The position numbers and the translations under genes were made by a program. Below are positions 26,641-34,579 of a stretch of 64,000 bases of DNA, in pieces (within the stretch, counting starts at the first letter, position 1; every line of letters starts with the position of its first letter). This DNA is from Pseudomonadota bacterium (lineage in GTDB: Bacteria; Desulfobacterota; Desulfobulbia; Desulfobulbales; CALZHT01): NCBI GenBank assembly GCA_018823135.1, contig JAHJJF010000016.1:1-64000 (forward strand). Reading direction: 5' to 3'. Under the pieces are notes generated by a model. It searched no databases, had not been told where the DNA came from, and saw only the letters and a list, made by a program, of their open reading frames with translations.

Positions 26641-27285
26641 ATGGATATTGAAAAGATTCTCAATAACCTGGTCTGGTATGGGCATGATACTTTTTGTTTG
26701 AAGGCATCAGGGAAAACCATCTATTTTGATCCCTATAAATTGCAAGGTGAAAAGGCGCCCGCAGATATCATTTTTATAACGCACGATCATTTTGATCATT
26801 GCTCGCCCGAAGATGTGGAGAAAATTTGTAAGAGTTCCACAATCATAATTTCCGAACCCCGGGCCGCGGAAAAATTTATCCGCAAGGCAGTAACCAAAAG
26901 TATGAAACCCGGCGATAAGCTGGAAATAGAAGAGATTACCGTTGAGGCGGTTCCTGCATATAATACGAATAAAAAGTTTCATCCAAAAAGTAATAACTGG
27001 ATTGGTTTCATTCTCACGGTGGAGGGGGTGCGGCTTTATCACGCCGGTGACACCGACCACATACCCGAGATGAAATTCATCAAAACGGATATTGCGCTTT
27101 TGCCTGTTTCCGGAACTTATGTTATGACAGCCGGTGAGGCGGTTGGCGCAGCCCTTGAACTCAATCCAAGGGTGGCTATCCCGATGCATCTGGGTGGAAG
27201 TGTCGGCACCATGGAAGATGCCAGGATTTTTGCACAGGGGCTTGAGGGCAAAATCAGGGTTGAAATCCTGAAAATTCAGCCTTGA
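26641..27285 (+). CDS. MBL-fold metal-dependent hydrolase (UlaG-like)
   Basis: Metallo-beta-lactamase fold protein of 214 residues. The metal motif ITHDHFDHCS (HxHxDH) lies near 49; further ligands are in LYHAGDTDHIPEM near 137 and IPMHLGG near 181. Such UlaG-like enzymes hydrolyse varied esters, and the substrate is unknown. ATG 26641 follows GGAGG by 5 nt; the GTG two codons earlier is inside that ribosome site and is rejected. It precedes sirC by about 100 nt on the same strand. Confidence 0.85.
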   Translation: MDIEKILNNLVWYGHDTFCLKASGKTIYFDPYKLQGEKAPADIIFITHDHFDHCSPEDVEKICKSSTIIISEPRAAEKFIRKAVTKSMKPGDKLEIEEITVEAVPAYNTNKKFHPKSNNWIGFILTVEGVRLYHAGDTDHIPEMKFIKTDIALLPVSGTYVMTAGEAVGAALELNPRVAIPMHLGGSVGTMEDARIFAQGLEGKIRVEILKIQP

Positions 27286-27355
27286 GCGGCTATAATTGCC
27301 AATCGCGCATGGACAAAACGAGTTATCTGTGGACGCTGTGCAAGGCCGTTATCTG

Positions 27356-27361
27356 TATAAT
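27356..27361 (+). promoter_or_regulatory. Probable -10 box (TATAAT) of the sirC operon
   Basis: A perfect TATAAT lies 26 nt upstream of the sirC ATG. The -35 position 17 nt upstream is poor, so an activator may be needed or the match may be chance. A GTTATCTGT direct repeat surrounds the site. Confidence 0.35.
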
Positions 27362-27386
27362 TTAATGAGGGAAAAGTGCAATAATT

Positions 27387-28076
27387 ATGAGTTATTTTCC
27401 GATTTGTCTTGATATCCGTAATCGATATTGTATCGTCATCGGCGGCGGTAACGTTGCCCAGCGAAAAGTCCATGCGTTGATTGCTTATGGCGGCAAGGTT
27501 ACGGTCATCAGTCCGGAAATTATCAGCGAACTTGCCGAACTTCAGAAAACCGGCAAACTTGAATGGATAGATCGGGCATATCAAAAGGGTGACCTGACTG
27601 GGGCATTTCTGGTGATCGCTGCAACAGACGATCCCGATGTTCAGGCGACAATAAGCAACGAAGCCGAAGAGAAGAATATTCTTTTGAATGTTGCTGATGT
27701 GCCGAAATGGTGTAATTTTATTCTGCCCGCCACAATACGGCGTGGCGACTTGACGGTTTCTTTTTCAACAGCCGGCAAAAGCCCGGCTCTTGCGAGAAAA
27801 TTAAGGAAGGAGAATGAAGAGCGTTTCGGCGAAGAATATGAAATTCTGTTAAAGATTCTCGGAGAGGTGCGCGAGACAGTTTTAGCCCAGGGCAGGCCCC
27901 ACGAAGAAAATAAGACACTGTTTCACAATCTTCTTGACTGTGATATGCTTGAATGGATCAAAAAGCGAGATTGGGGTGCGATGAAAAGGCATCTCAAGGA
28001 TTCAGTGGGCATAGAAATAGAATTACAAAATTATAATGATGATGGCGTCGTAAAAAGTCGCTCTACTGCGTCGTAA
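27387..28076 (+). CDS. sirC: Precorrin-2 dehydrogenase (SirC/Met8-type)
   Basis: NAD-dependent oxidation of precorrin-2 to sirohydrochlorin, the branch to sirohaem and, in sulfate reducers, to haem. 229 residues. The Rossmann motif CIVIGGGNVAQRKV is at about 15-28, ATDDPDVQATI near 75, and TIRRGDLTVSFSTAGKSPALARKLRKE near 114. The stand-alone protein lacks the CysG methyltransferase domain. The last 11 codons (28041-28076, including the stop) come from an inserted MITE; the pre-insertion gene would have ended about nine residues earlier as N-P-stop. It is upstream of ccsA/hemX and hemA. Confidence 0.92.
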   Translation: MSYFPICLDIRNRYCIVIGGGNVAQRKVHALIAYGGKVTVISPEIISELAELQKTGKLEWIDRAYQKGDLTGAFLVIAATDDPDVQATISNEAEEKNILLNVADVPKWCNFILPATIRRGDLTVSFSTAGKSPALARKLRKENEERFGEEYEILLKILGEVRETVLAQGRPHEENKTLFHNLLDCDMLEWIKKRDWGAMKRHLKDSVGIEIELQNYNDDGVVKSRSTAS

Positions 28077-28238
28077 CAGCGAAGCGGTGTCTGGGTTCGC
28101 GAAATGCTCGACATGCATTTGTATGCAGTCGCTTTTGCTACACCACGATACTTCGGAGTCTCACCGGTTCGCTTACCTGTGACCAACTTTTTACTTAGCC
28201 ATTCTGAAGCGGTACGATGGACTTTTTACGACGCCATC
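28041..28238. mobile_element. MITE-like element with 19-bp perfect inverted repeats and 6-bp target duplication
   Basis: The ends GATGGCGTCGTAAAAAGTC (28041-28059) and its exact reverse complement (28220-28238) bound a 198-bp non-coding element. AATGAT occurs directly on both sides (28035-28040 and 28239-28244), a target-site duplication. Removing the element and one copy restores a sensible sirC end (AAT GAT AAT CCT TGA). The interior holds a second near-palindrome around GCATTTGTATGC and no transposase, so it must be mobilised in trans. It supplies the current sirC stop codon. Confidence 0.88.
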
Positions 28239-28288
28239 AATGATAATCCTTGATTATATGTTTGACCCTGTCTGAGGAATGTGCGGAT

Positions 28289-29104
28289 ATGAACCTTCTT
28301 TTTTCAGCAACATTTTTATGTTATATTCTGGCAACAGCCGCCTATGTGGTCTTTTTTTTCTCACAAAACAAAAAGATTCGATTGGGGGCGCGGTCCATAT
28401 TCTTTGTTGCCGGGGTACTGCATTTCATCTATCTCATTGTACGGTATGTTGCTGCAGGTCATACCCCGCTTACCAGCAATCATGAGGCGGTCTCCTTTTT
28501 TGCATTGACCATAACCTGGGCCTTCCTTTCGTTTCGCTGGCGGCACCAGGTTAAGAATTTCGGGACTTTTGTGAGCCCGGTGGTAACGCTGCTGATGCTT
28601 GTGGCGGTTCTATCGTCCAAGCACATCAAGGAGTTACCTCCAGCCCTGCAAAGCAACTGGCTTCCTGTGCACGCAAGTATCGCGCTTATGGCTTATGGCT
28701 TTCTTGCCCTGGCTTTTTGCGGCGGCATCATGTATCTGCTGCAGGAAAGAGAGATCAAGAAAAAGAGTTTCGGCCTTTTTTACAGCCGACTGCCTTCCCT
28801 GGATGCCCTGGATAGTCTCAACCACCACTGCCTTGCCATAGGTTTTCCGCTCATGACCCTGGGGATCATTACCGGATCCATCTGGGCGCGGCAGGCGTGG
28901 GGCACATACTGGCAATGGGATCCCAAGGAAACCTGGTCACTGATTACCTGGTTCATCTATGCTGCGCTTCTCCATCAACGCTTGACTGTCGGCTGGAGAG
29001 GGAAAAGGGCGGCGATCATGTCTATCATTGGTTTTTCCGCAGTGTTATTCACCCTCTGGGGTGTGTCTTTCCTGCTCTCGGGGTTGCATTCCTATGTTGG
29101 TTGA
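28289..29104 (+). CDS. ccsA: CcsA/HemX-type cytochrome c assembly membrane protein
   Basis: A 271-residue polytopic membrane protein with eight hydrophobic helices and the haem-handling WWD-like motif AWGTYWQWDPKETWSLITWF near 210. Conserved haem-ligand His residues flank it (VHASIALMAYG near 126 and HSYVG at the C-terminus). Position directly before hemA, overlapping it by 11 nt, is also typical of HemX, a CcsA-like protein that controls HemA levels. CcsA and HemX cannot be separated from sequence alone. ATG 28289 follows GAGGAA. Confidence 0.85.
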   Translation: MNLLFSATFLCYILATAAYVVFFFSQNKKIRLGARSIFFVAGVLHFIYLIVRYVAAGHTPLTSNHEAVSFFALTITWAFLSFRWRHQVKNFGTFVSPVVTLLMLVAVLSSKHIKELPPALQSNWLPVHASIALMAYGFLALAFCGGIMYLLQEREIKKKSFGLFYSRLPSLDALDSLNHHCLAIGFPLMTLGIITGSIWARQAWGTYWQWDPKETWSLITWFIYAALLHQRLTVGWRGKRAAIMSIIGFSAVLFTLWGVSFLLSGLHSYVG

Positions 29105-30377
29105 TTCAATCGTTACATTGGGGGTTAACCATAAAACAGCCCCTGTTGCAGTCCGCGAAAAACTGGCTTTTTCCGGGGAATGCGAATCACCTCTTGTCAG
29201 GCTTTCCGGGCTTGACGGTTGTGATGAGTGCTGCTTTCTTTCCACATGCAACAGGGTTGAAGTGGTAATGATCAGCCGCACCCCTCAGGAATCTATCGCT
29301 GCAGTCCGTAAAATTTTGTTTGAAAAAACGAACCTGACTAAAGAGGAAACCGAAAAGTACAGTTATGCGCACCAGGGAAAAGAGGCAATAAATCACCTGT
29401 TCAGGGTTGCATCAAGCCTTGATTCGATGATTGTCGGTGAACCGCAGATTCTCGGCCAGTTGAAGCAGGCGTACCGTGAAGCTTCCGAGAGTAAAAACAC
29501 CGGCATAATTTTAAACAAGTTGATGCATAAGGCCTTTTCGGTTGCCAAGCGTATCCGCACGGAAACAAAAATCGGCAGCAGTGCGGTGTCAATAAGTTAT
29601 GCGGCGGTTGAGCTTGCAAAAAAGATTTTCGGAAATCTCAAAGGCAAGCGGGTTCTTTTGGTAGGGGCTGGAGAAATGGCCGAGCTTGCGGCGGAACACT
29701 TGATTAATCAAGGTGTTGCTGGGGTTGTTGTTGCCAACAGGACATTTGAGAGAGCAGTAAAACTTGCCCGCAAATTTAACGGCACGGCGGTAGCTCTGGA
29801 GGAGATTGTTGGGCAGCTTGAGGATGTGGATATTTTAATAAGCTCAACCGGGGCGACAGAGCTTATTCTCAATAAAAATGATCTCAAGCCGATCATGAGG
29901 CAGAGAAAAAACCGACCGCTCTTTCTTATAGATATAGCGGTTCCAAGAGACCTTGATCCCAAACTTAACGAACTGGATAATATTTATCTCTATGACATTG
30001 ACGATCTTACAAATGTTGTTGAGATCAATAAGTCGGAGCGGGACAAGGAAGCCGCCACGGCAGAAAGAATCGTTAAAGAGGAGACTCTGAAGTTCCGGCA
30101 ATGGGTCGAAAGTCTGGAGGTTGCCCCGACAATTGTCGAGCTCCGGAAAAAAGCCGAAGAAATAAGAACTGCAGAACTTGAAAAAACATTCGCTCAATTG
30201 AAAGATCTCTCAACAAATGATAAAAAAGCTATCGAAATAATGGCCAATGCGTTGGCAAACAAACTGCTCCATGATCCAATTCTTTTTCTGAAATCAGAAG
30301 CATCCCCGGAAGACAAACAAAACAAGCTTGATCTGATTCGTGAAATGTTCGGGTTGGATAAAAACTCCTCCCGATAA
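29094..30377 (+). CDS. hemA: Glutamyl-tRNA reductase
   Basis: NADPH-dependent reduction of glutamyl-tRNA to glutamate-1-semialdehyde, the first committed step of C5 tetrapyrrole synthesis. 427 residues. The catalytic Cys is in FLSTCNRVE near 50, with GVNHKTAPVAVREKLAF at the N-terminus, the core EPQILGQLKQAYREA near 113 and NADPH-binding LLVGAGEMAELAAEHL near 188. The C-terminal dimer domain carries the usual long helices. ATG 29094 lies inside the end of ccsA, implying coupled translation. Confidence 0.96.
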   Translation: MLVDSIVTLGVNHKTAPVAVREKLAFSGECESPLVRLSGLDGCDECCFLSTCNRVEVVMISRTPQESIAAVRKILFEKTNLTKEETEKYSYAHQGKEAINHLFRVASSLDSMIVGEPQILGQLKQAYREASESKNTGIILNKLMHKAFSVAKRIRTETKIGSSAVSISYAAVELAKKIFGNLKGKRVLLVGAGEMAELAAEHLINQGVAGVVVANRTFERAVKLARKFNGTAVALEEIVGQLEDVDILISSTGATELILNKNDLKPIMRQRKNRPLFLIDIAVPRDLDPKLNELDNIYLYDIDDLTNVVEINKSERDKEAATAERIVKEETLKFRQWVESLEVAPTIVELRKKAEEIRTAELEKTFAQLKDLSTNDKKAIEIMANALANKLLHDPILFLKSEASPEDKQNKLDLIREMFGLDKNSSR

Positions 30378-30782
30378 GCATTATTTTCACGCGTTGCTGG
30401 TGAGGCATGAAGGATGTTTGCTAATTGAAAATATTTGACATGTTTATTGAGTTGTGGTTAGTATGCAATGTTCAAGAATGATGAAGTCGTAACAAGTCTC
30501 GCAATCATCACCAGGTCCTTGTTAATTCAGCAAATTACGGGCGTTATAGCTGCCGACGGAAGTTTTTTGGGAGCCTCCCCGTGTTTACTTGCCGACGAGG
30601 CCGACAATATAAGTCGGAAGCTCTGTGGTGGTTATTTATCACTTTAATATTTGTTTTCCAGAGTACTGGATTGGCTGCCGGGAAGGACGATAAGGCAATC
30701 AGATAATTAGGCGCCGAGAAGTTTTACAGAAACAAAGATACCCTGGAAATAACTCTTTAACTGAAGACATAAAGGAAGAACA
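30378..30782 (+). other. Intergenic region upstream of rpmH with folded segments
   Basis: About 400 bases without a protein gene. It contains the promoter listed separately and, downstream of it, several hairpins: CCGAC/GTCGG (30601-30617, extended by GAG/CTC), a GGGAG/CTCCC palindrome (30569-30579) and a TGCCGACG direct repeat (near 30551 and 30590). I found no DnaA box (TTATCCACA) or AT-rich repeats, so I do not call an origin. It may be a long rpmH leader or a small RNA. Confidence 0.4.
30435..30464 (+). promoter_or_regulatory. Sigma-70 type promoter upstream of rpmH
   Basis: A perfect TTGACA (30435-30440) and TAGTAT (30459-30464) are spaced 18 nt apart. Transcription would start near 30471, about 310 nt before the rpmH start codon, leaving an unusually long leader. 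Confidence 0.55.
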
Positions 30783-30920
30783 ATGAGTAAAAGAACCTTT
30801 CAACCCAGTAATATTCACAGGCACCGGACCCATGGTTTCCGGGCGAGAATGAAAACCAAAGCAGGGCGAGCGGTAATTAAGCGAAGAAGGGCCAAGGGCC
30901 GTCATCGTCTTGCTGTCTAA
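30783..30920 (+). CDS. rpmH: 50S ribosomal protein L34
   Basis: A very basic 45-residue protein: [19 protein letters not shown] then R-A-R-M-x-T-K-A-G-R-x-V-I-x-R-R-R-A-K-G-R-x-R-L, the canonical bL34 pattern. AGGAAG lies 6 nt before the ATG. It is followed after 54 nt by rnpA, the near-universal rpmH-rnpA arrangement. Confidence 0.98.
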   Translation: MSKRTFQPSNIHRHRTHGFRARMKTKAGRAVIKRRRAKGRHRLAV

Positions 30921-30974
30921 AGCCGGTTATAAAACCTGAAAGAATTTGAGACGCGGGCTTTTGTGGGCAATGAG

Positions 30975-31328
30975 ATGAGTCAGAAACTTCCAAAATCATC
31001 CCTGCTCCGAAAACCCTGGCAGTACAGAGAGGTGTACCGGGACGGCATACGGCTTAAAACCAAGGATTTGAGCCTCATTTTTCTTGCAAGCAGCCATGAG
31101 ACGAGCCGACTGGGCATCAGTGTACACGGAATCAGAAAGGCGACAAAAAGAAACAGGATTAAGAGGATAATCAGAGAGTTTTTCAGGTTGCATAGGAGCA
31201 CCATATTACCGGCGACAGATATCGTTTTTGCTGTCAGAAGCGGGTTCATGCCAGATTCACCTTCAGATGTAAAAAATGCGGTTCAGGCCATGACAAGACA
31301 ACCCCGCAGTAAAGCATTTTCATTTTGA
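30975..31328 (+). CDS. rnpA: Ribonuclease P protein component
   Basis: Small basic protein that assists the RNase P ribozyme in tRNA 5' maturation. 117 residues from ATG 30975. The RNR motif KRNRIKRIIREFFR is near 56, with the upstream LGISVHGIRKA and a downstream D-I-V-F-A-V-R strand. A GTG at 30963 is an alternative start, adding four residues. It follows rpmH on the same strand. Confidence 0.94.
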   Translation: MSQKLPKSSLLRKPWQYREVYRDGIRLKTKDLSLIFLASSHETSRLGISVHGIRKATKRNRIKRIIREFFRLHRSTILPATDIVFAVRSGFMPDSPSDVKNAVQAMTRQPRSKAFSF

Positions 31329-31566
31329 TTGGCAGTGTCTTACCAAGCAAAGTCCCGGGAATAGCACCTATGGAAAAATCCGTTTTTTTTTGCAGCGGGA
31401 CATTAAGCGTACCCGGGAAACAGGCGGCATAAGGCAGTTGAAAATTTAGGCAGAAAAGATGTGAGTGCCAAAATTAAGCCGCGGCAGAGACTTATTCAAT
31501 CCCCATGGCAAAACCATGGTTCCGGATACCCTTTCTTGCCCGTAATTGCCCGATAGGGGTGGGTAT

Positions 31567-31809
31567 GTGAAAAAAATATTAGTTGTCCTTATCAGAGCCT
31601 ATCAGGTGGCTCTTTCTCCTTTGATTCCGCCTAGTTGTAGATTTACCCCCACGTGTTCCCGGTATGCTATTGAAGCCATAAATGTACATGGCGCCTGGCG
31701 AGGTATGTATCTGACTCTGCGCCGGCTCCTTCGCTGTCATCCTTTTCATCCAGGCGGTTATGATCCGGTCTGCCGGGAATGTGTATCTCATGGGAAAAAT
31801 GAGGGATGA
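31567..31809 (+). CDS. yidD: Membrane protein insertion efficiency factor YidD
   Basis: Inner-membrane-associated 80-residue protein with the family pattern [31 protein letters not shown], then the HG...R and [12 protein letters not shown] blocks. It helps YidC-dependent membrane insertion. The GTG at 31567 follows GGGGTGGG and gives the standard N-terminus [13 protein letters not shown]. It lies between rnpA and yidC as usual. Confidence 0.95.
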   Translation: MKKILVVLIRAYQVALSPLIPPSCRFTPTCSRYAIEAINVHGAWRGMYLTLRRLLRCHPFHPGGYDPVCRECVSHGKNEG

Positions 31810-31842
31810 TCAATAAAAGATTAGTGACGGAAATATAATTCT

Positions 31843-33498
31843 ATGGAAACCAAAAGAACTTTTTTAGCAATAGCTTTAGCTTTTCTCATACTTGTGGGGT
31901 GGCAATATTTTTTTGTACCTCCCGTTGAAACACCGGTTCCGGAGCAATCCGCCACCGAAAACAGTCAGCAGGAATCCGCCGCAATCCTGCCAGTTGAGGC
32001 CGGAGCGTCTCTGGTTCAGGATGAAACAGTTCCAGCCCCTGAAGCCGGCGCTCCCCAGGGCAGAGACATTACTATAGAAACAAGCCTGTATACTGCGGTT
32101 ATTACCGAGTCGGGAGGAGGGGTTAAAAGTTTTAAATTAAAAAATTACAATGAAGCTCTCGATCCGGAATCAGGCCTGAAGGAGCTGATTAAAACCCAGG
32201 CAGTGCGCGAGCTCCCCTTATTTTTCACCTGGGGTATCGAACCGACCAGAGCTGTTGTGCCAACCTTTACCGCAGACCGGGAGCATGTGAGCACCTCATT
32301 CGGCGGCACAAGTACTTTGACCCTCACCGCACCACTGGCATCCGGCTTGGAACTGACCAGAATTCTTACCTTTTCCGACCAGGATTATAAAATCGACATG
32401 GCCGTGGAAGTCAGAAATACCACCCAGCAGTCATACCAGGGAGCGCCTTTCTTAAGCCTGGTGAATAATCCTTTTTCCGTAAATTCAAAAAGCGATCGCT
32501 TCCTGTTCAATGGCCCTGCGGTTTATCTTGAAAATGTATTGGAAGAGACCAAGGTCGACGACATTATTGAAGACGGGCCTAAAACAATGAGCGGCCGGAT
32601 CAGCTGGGTGGCTTATGAAAGCACCTATTTCATGTGTGGAATTATTCCAGAAAATCCCGCGGGCAATTCGGTTACCCTGTCGTCGCTGGGTGACACCAAG
32701 GTTTCAACCGTTATTTCCGCGCCGGTTGATATACTGGCATCGGGCGAAAGCAAGACATACCAGTACGGTATTTATTTCGGTCCCAAAAAGCTTTCCATTT
32801 TAAAAACCACCAGCCCGGATCTTCACCGCATCGTCAATTTCGGCTGGTTCGATGTGATGGCCAAACCGGCCCTGTATCTGCTTAATTTCTTTTATAAGTA
32901 CGTAGGCAATTATGGTCTGGCTATAATTCTCGTCACCGTGCTTATCAAAGGACTTTTCTGGCCGATTTCACATAAAGGCATGAAATCGATGAAAACCATG
33001 CAGAAACTGCAGCCGAAAATGACCAAGCTCCGAGAAAAATATAAGGATGACAAAGAGCGGCTGAACAAGGAAATGATCGAGCTCTATAAAACCTATAAGG
33101 TAAACCCCCTTGGCGGCTGCCTGCCGATGGTTTTGCAGATTCCGGTATTTTTTGCACTCTATAAAGTGCTCCTGCAGACCATAGAACTCAGGCATGCACC
33201 GTTTATGCTGTGGATTACCGACCTGTCCGCACCGGACAGATTGTTTATAGGATTTGACCTGCCATTCCTCGGAGGGCTCCCGGTTTTGACCCTATTGATG
33301 GGGGCAAGTATGTTCATGCAACAAAAAATGACCCCGAATACCGCGGCTAACCCGGAAATGGCAAGGGTGATGATGTTCATGCCGGTGGTTTTCACCTTTT
33401 TGTTTCTCAATTTTGCATCCGGGCTTGTGCTCTATTGGTTCGTAAACAACCTGTTATCCATGGCCCAGCAATATGTCATTAACCGCCAAGTCGATTGA
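31843..33498 (+). CDS. yidC: Membrane protein insertase YidC
   Basis: Inserts and folds inner-membrane proteins, alone or with SecYEG. 551 residues, normal for a Gram-negative YidC: an N-terminal helix (RTFLAIALAFLILVGWQYFF), a Pro/Glu-rich linker, the large periplasmic beta domain (about 75-340), then the insertase core with five helices. In the core, MKSMKTMQKLQPKMTKLREKYKDD near 382 is the coiled hairpin and NPLGGCLPMVLQIPVFFALYKVL near 422 carries the conserved Pro/Gly loop. Confidence 0.97.
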   Translation: METKRTFLAIALAFLILVGWQYFFVPPVETPVPEQSATENSQQESAAILPVEAGASLVQDETVPAPEAGAPQGRDITIETSLYTAVITESGGGVKSFKLKNYNEALDPESGLKELIKTQAVRELPLFFTWGIEPTRAVVPTFTADREHVSTSFGGTSTLTLTAPLASGLELTRILTFSDQDYKIDMAVEVRNTTQQSYQGAPFLSLVNNPFSVNSKSDRFLFNGPAVYLENVLEETKVDDIIEDGPKTMSGRISWVAYESTYFMCGIIPENPAGNSVTLSSLGDTKVSTVISAPVDILASGESKTYQYGIYFGPKKLSILKTTSPDLHRIVNFGWFDVMAKPALYLLNFFYKYVGNYGLAIILVTVLIKGLFWPISHKGMKSMKTMQKLQPKMTKLREKYKDDKERLNKEMIELYKTYKVNPLGGCLPMVLQIPVFFALYKVLLQTIELRHAPFMLWITDLSAPDRLFIGFDLPFLGGLPVLTLLMGASMFMQQKMTPNTAANPEMARVMMFMPVVFTFLFLNFASGLVLYWFVNNLLSMAQQYVINRQVD

Positions 33499-33583
33499 TT
33501 AAGTCTGTCAGGCCCGTATCCAAGCCGGGGATCCCTCTTTCTGATGAGGTTAAGTGCCTGACAACAACGGAGGAAGAAATACA

Positions 33584-34402
33584 ATGTCAATAAAAATGGA
33601 ATATGAAGGAACAAATATAGACGATGCGATCCAGAAGGCTTGCGCCGGATTGAAGGTAGACAGGGAAAACCTGAATATTGAAGTTCTGTCGACAGGCTCC
33701 GCAGGGATTTTTGGCTTATGCCGGAAGGCCGCAAAAATTCTGGTGACAAGAAAGGAGAATGAAGAAGCAGTTTTATCCAGGAGCAAGTCACGTCTTCCGG
33801 AGAAGAAAACCTCCAAAGACCGAGAGCAAAACATCCAGAAAAAAATTGATCCAGTAGTTGATATTTCCCAGGAAGTGCTTGATACCATTAAAGCCGACTT
33901 GGTGAAACTGCTCGAACTCATGGGCTATTCCTTTGATGTTTCCATGTCTGTTAGTGGGCGAAAAGCGTTAGCCCATATCTCCGGTGAAAACCTCGAAGGT
34001 ATCGTCGGGCCGGAAGGACAAACCATTGACGGATTGCAGTTTCTTTTGCGGAAGATAGTAAGCAGAAAGTTTGAAGAAAAAATCATGCTTTCTCTGGATG
34101 CGGGAGATTACCGCGAAGCACGGGGGCAGGAACTTGAAAAACAGGCACTGGAACTTGCTGAAGAAGTAAAGAAAACAGGCAAGACTGCCACGATCTCCGC
34201 AATTAACCCGGCTGAGCGCAGAATTGTTCATATGGTTCTGCAGAACGACACGACTATCCGGAGTCGCAGTGTCGGTGACGGGCTGTTTAAAAAAATACTT
34301 ATTTATCTCCCGGGAAAAGGCCGGAAAAAACCCTCGGGCAAGCGACGGAGTCCTGGAAAAAGGCCGGAAAAAACCCTCGGGCAAGCGATGGAGTCCGAGT
34401 AA
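33584..34402 (+). CDS. jag: Jag/KhpB RNA-binding protein
   Basis: RNA-binding protein with Jag-N (about 3-52; SAGIFGL near 42), a KH domain (GPEGQTIDGLQFLLRKIVSRK near 143) and an R3H domain (NPAERRIVHMVLQND near 206), 272 residues. ATG 33584 follows GGAGGAAG; the upstream reading adds ten residues in the 5' leader. The C-terminal tail is basic and made by a tandem nucleotide duplication in which the second copy is read in a different frame. Position between yidC and mnmE is canonical. Confidence 0.92.
   Translation: MSIKMEYEGTNIDDAIQKACAGLKVDRENLNIEVLSTGSAGIFGLCRKAAKILVTRKENEEAVLSRSKSRLPEKKTSKDREQNIQKKIDPVVDISQEVLDTIKADLVKLLELMGYSFDVSMSVSGRKALAHISGENLEGIVGPEGQTIDGLQFLLRKIVSRKFEEKIMLSLDAGDYREARGQELEKQALELAEEVKKTGKTATISAINPAERRIVHMVLQNDTTIRSRSVGDGLFKKILIYLPGKGRKKPSGKRRSPGKRPEKTLGQAMESE
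34313..34396 (+). repeat. Imperfect tandem duplication at the 3' end of jag
   Basis: Copy 1 (34313-34353, 41 nt) and copy 2 (34355-34396, 42 nt) differ by one extra A and one C-to-T change. Because the lengths differ and are not multiples of three, the copies encode different peptides: GKGRKKPSGKRRSP versus KRPEKTLGQAMESE. Confidence 0.9.
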
Positions 34403-34579
34403 AAGGTTTGGAAAACATGTAGTGTCTGTCCAGAAGTAGTCATTTACTCCGCTCTGTACGGCATGAAAAAACTTGCCTCCCTGGTCTTTCAGCTTCCGTG
34501 GAGGTAAGTGCGCCAGCCATGCACCGCAAAGCCTCTTTTCTTTACAGACAAAGACAATAGTATGAATTCTGTATAACAC

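Noticed and set aside
30378-30782. oriC upstream of rpmH
   Set aside because: No DnaA boxes or AT-rich 13-mers seen, and dnaA is not adjacent.
34500-34579. GEMM-like GCAAAGCC before mnmE
   Set aside because: Only the 8-nt segment matches; the tetraloop, receptor and 3' element are absent.
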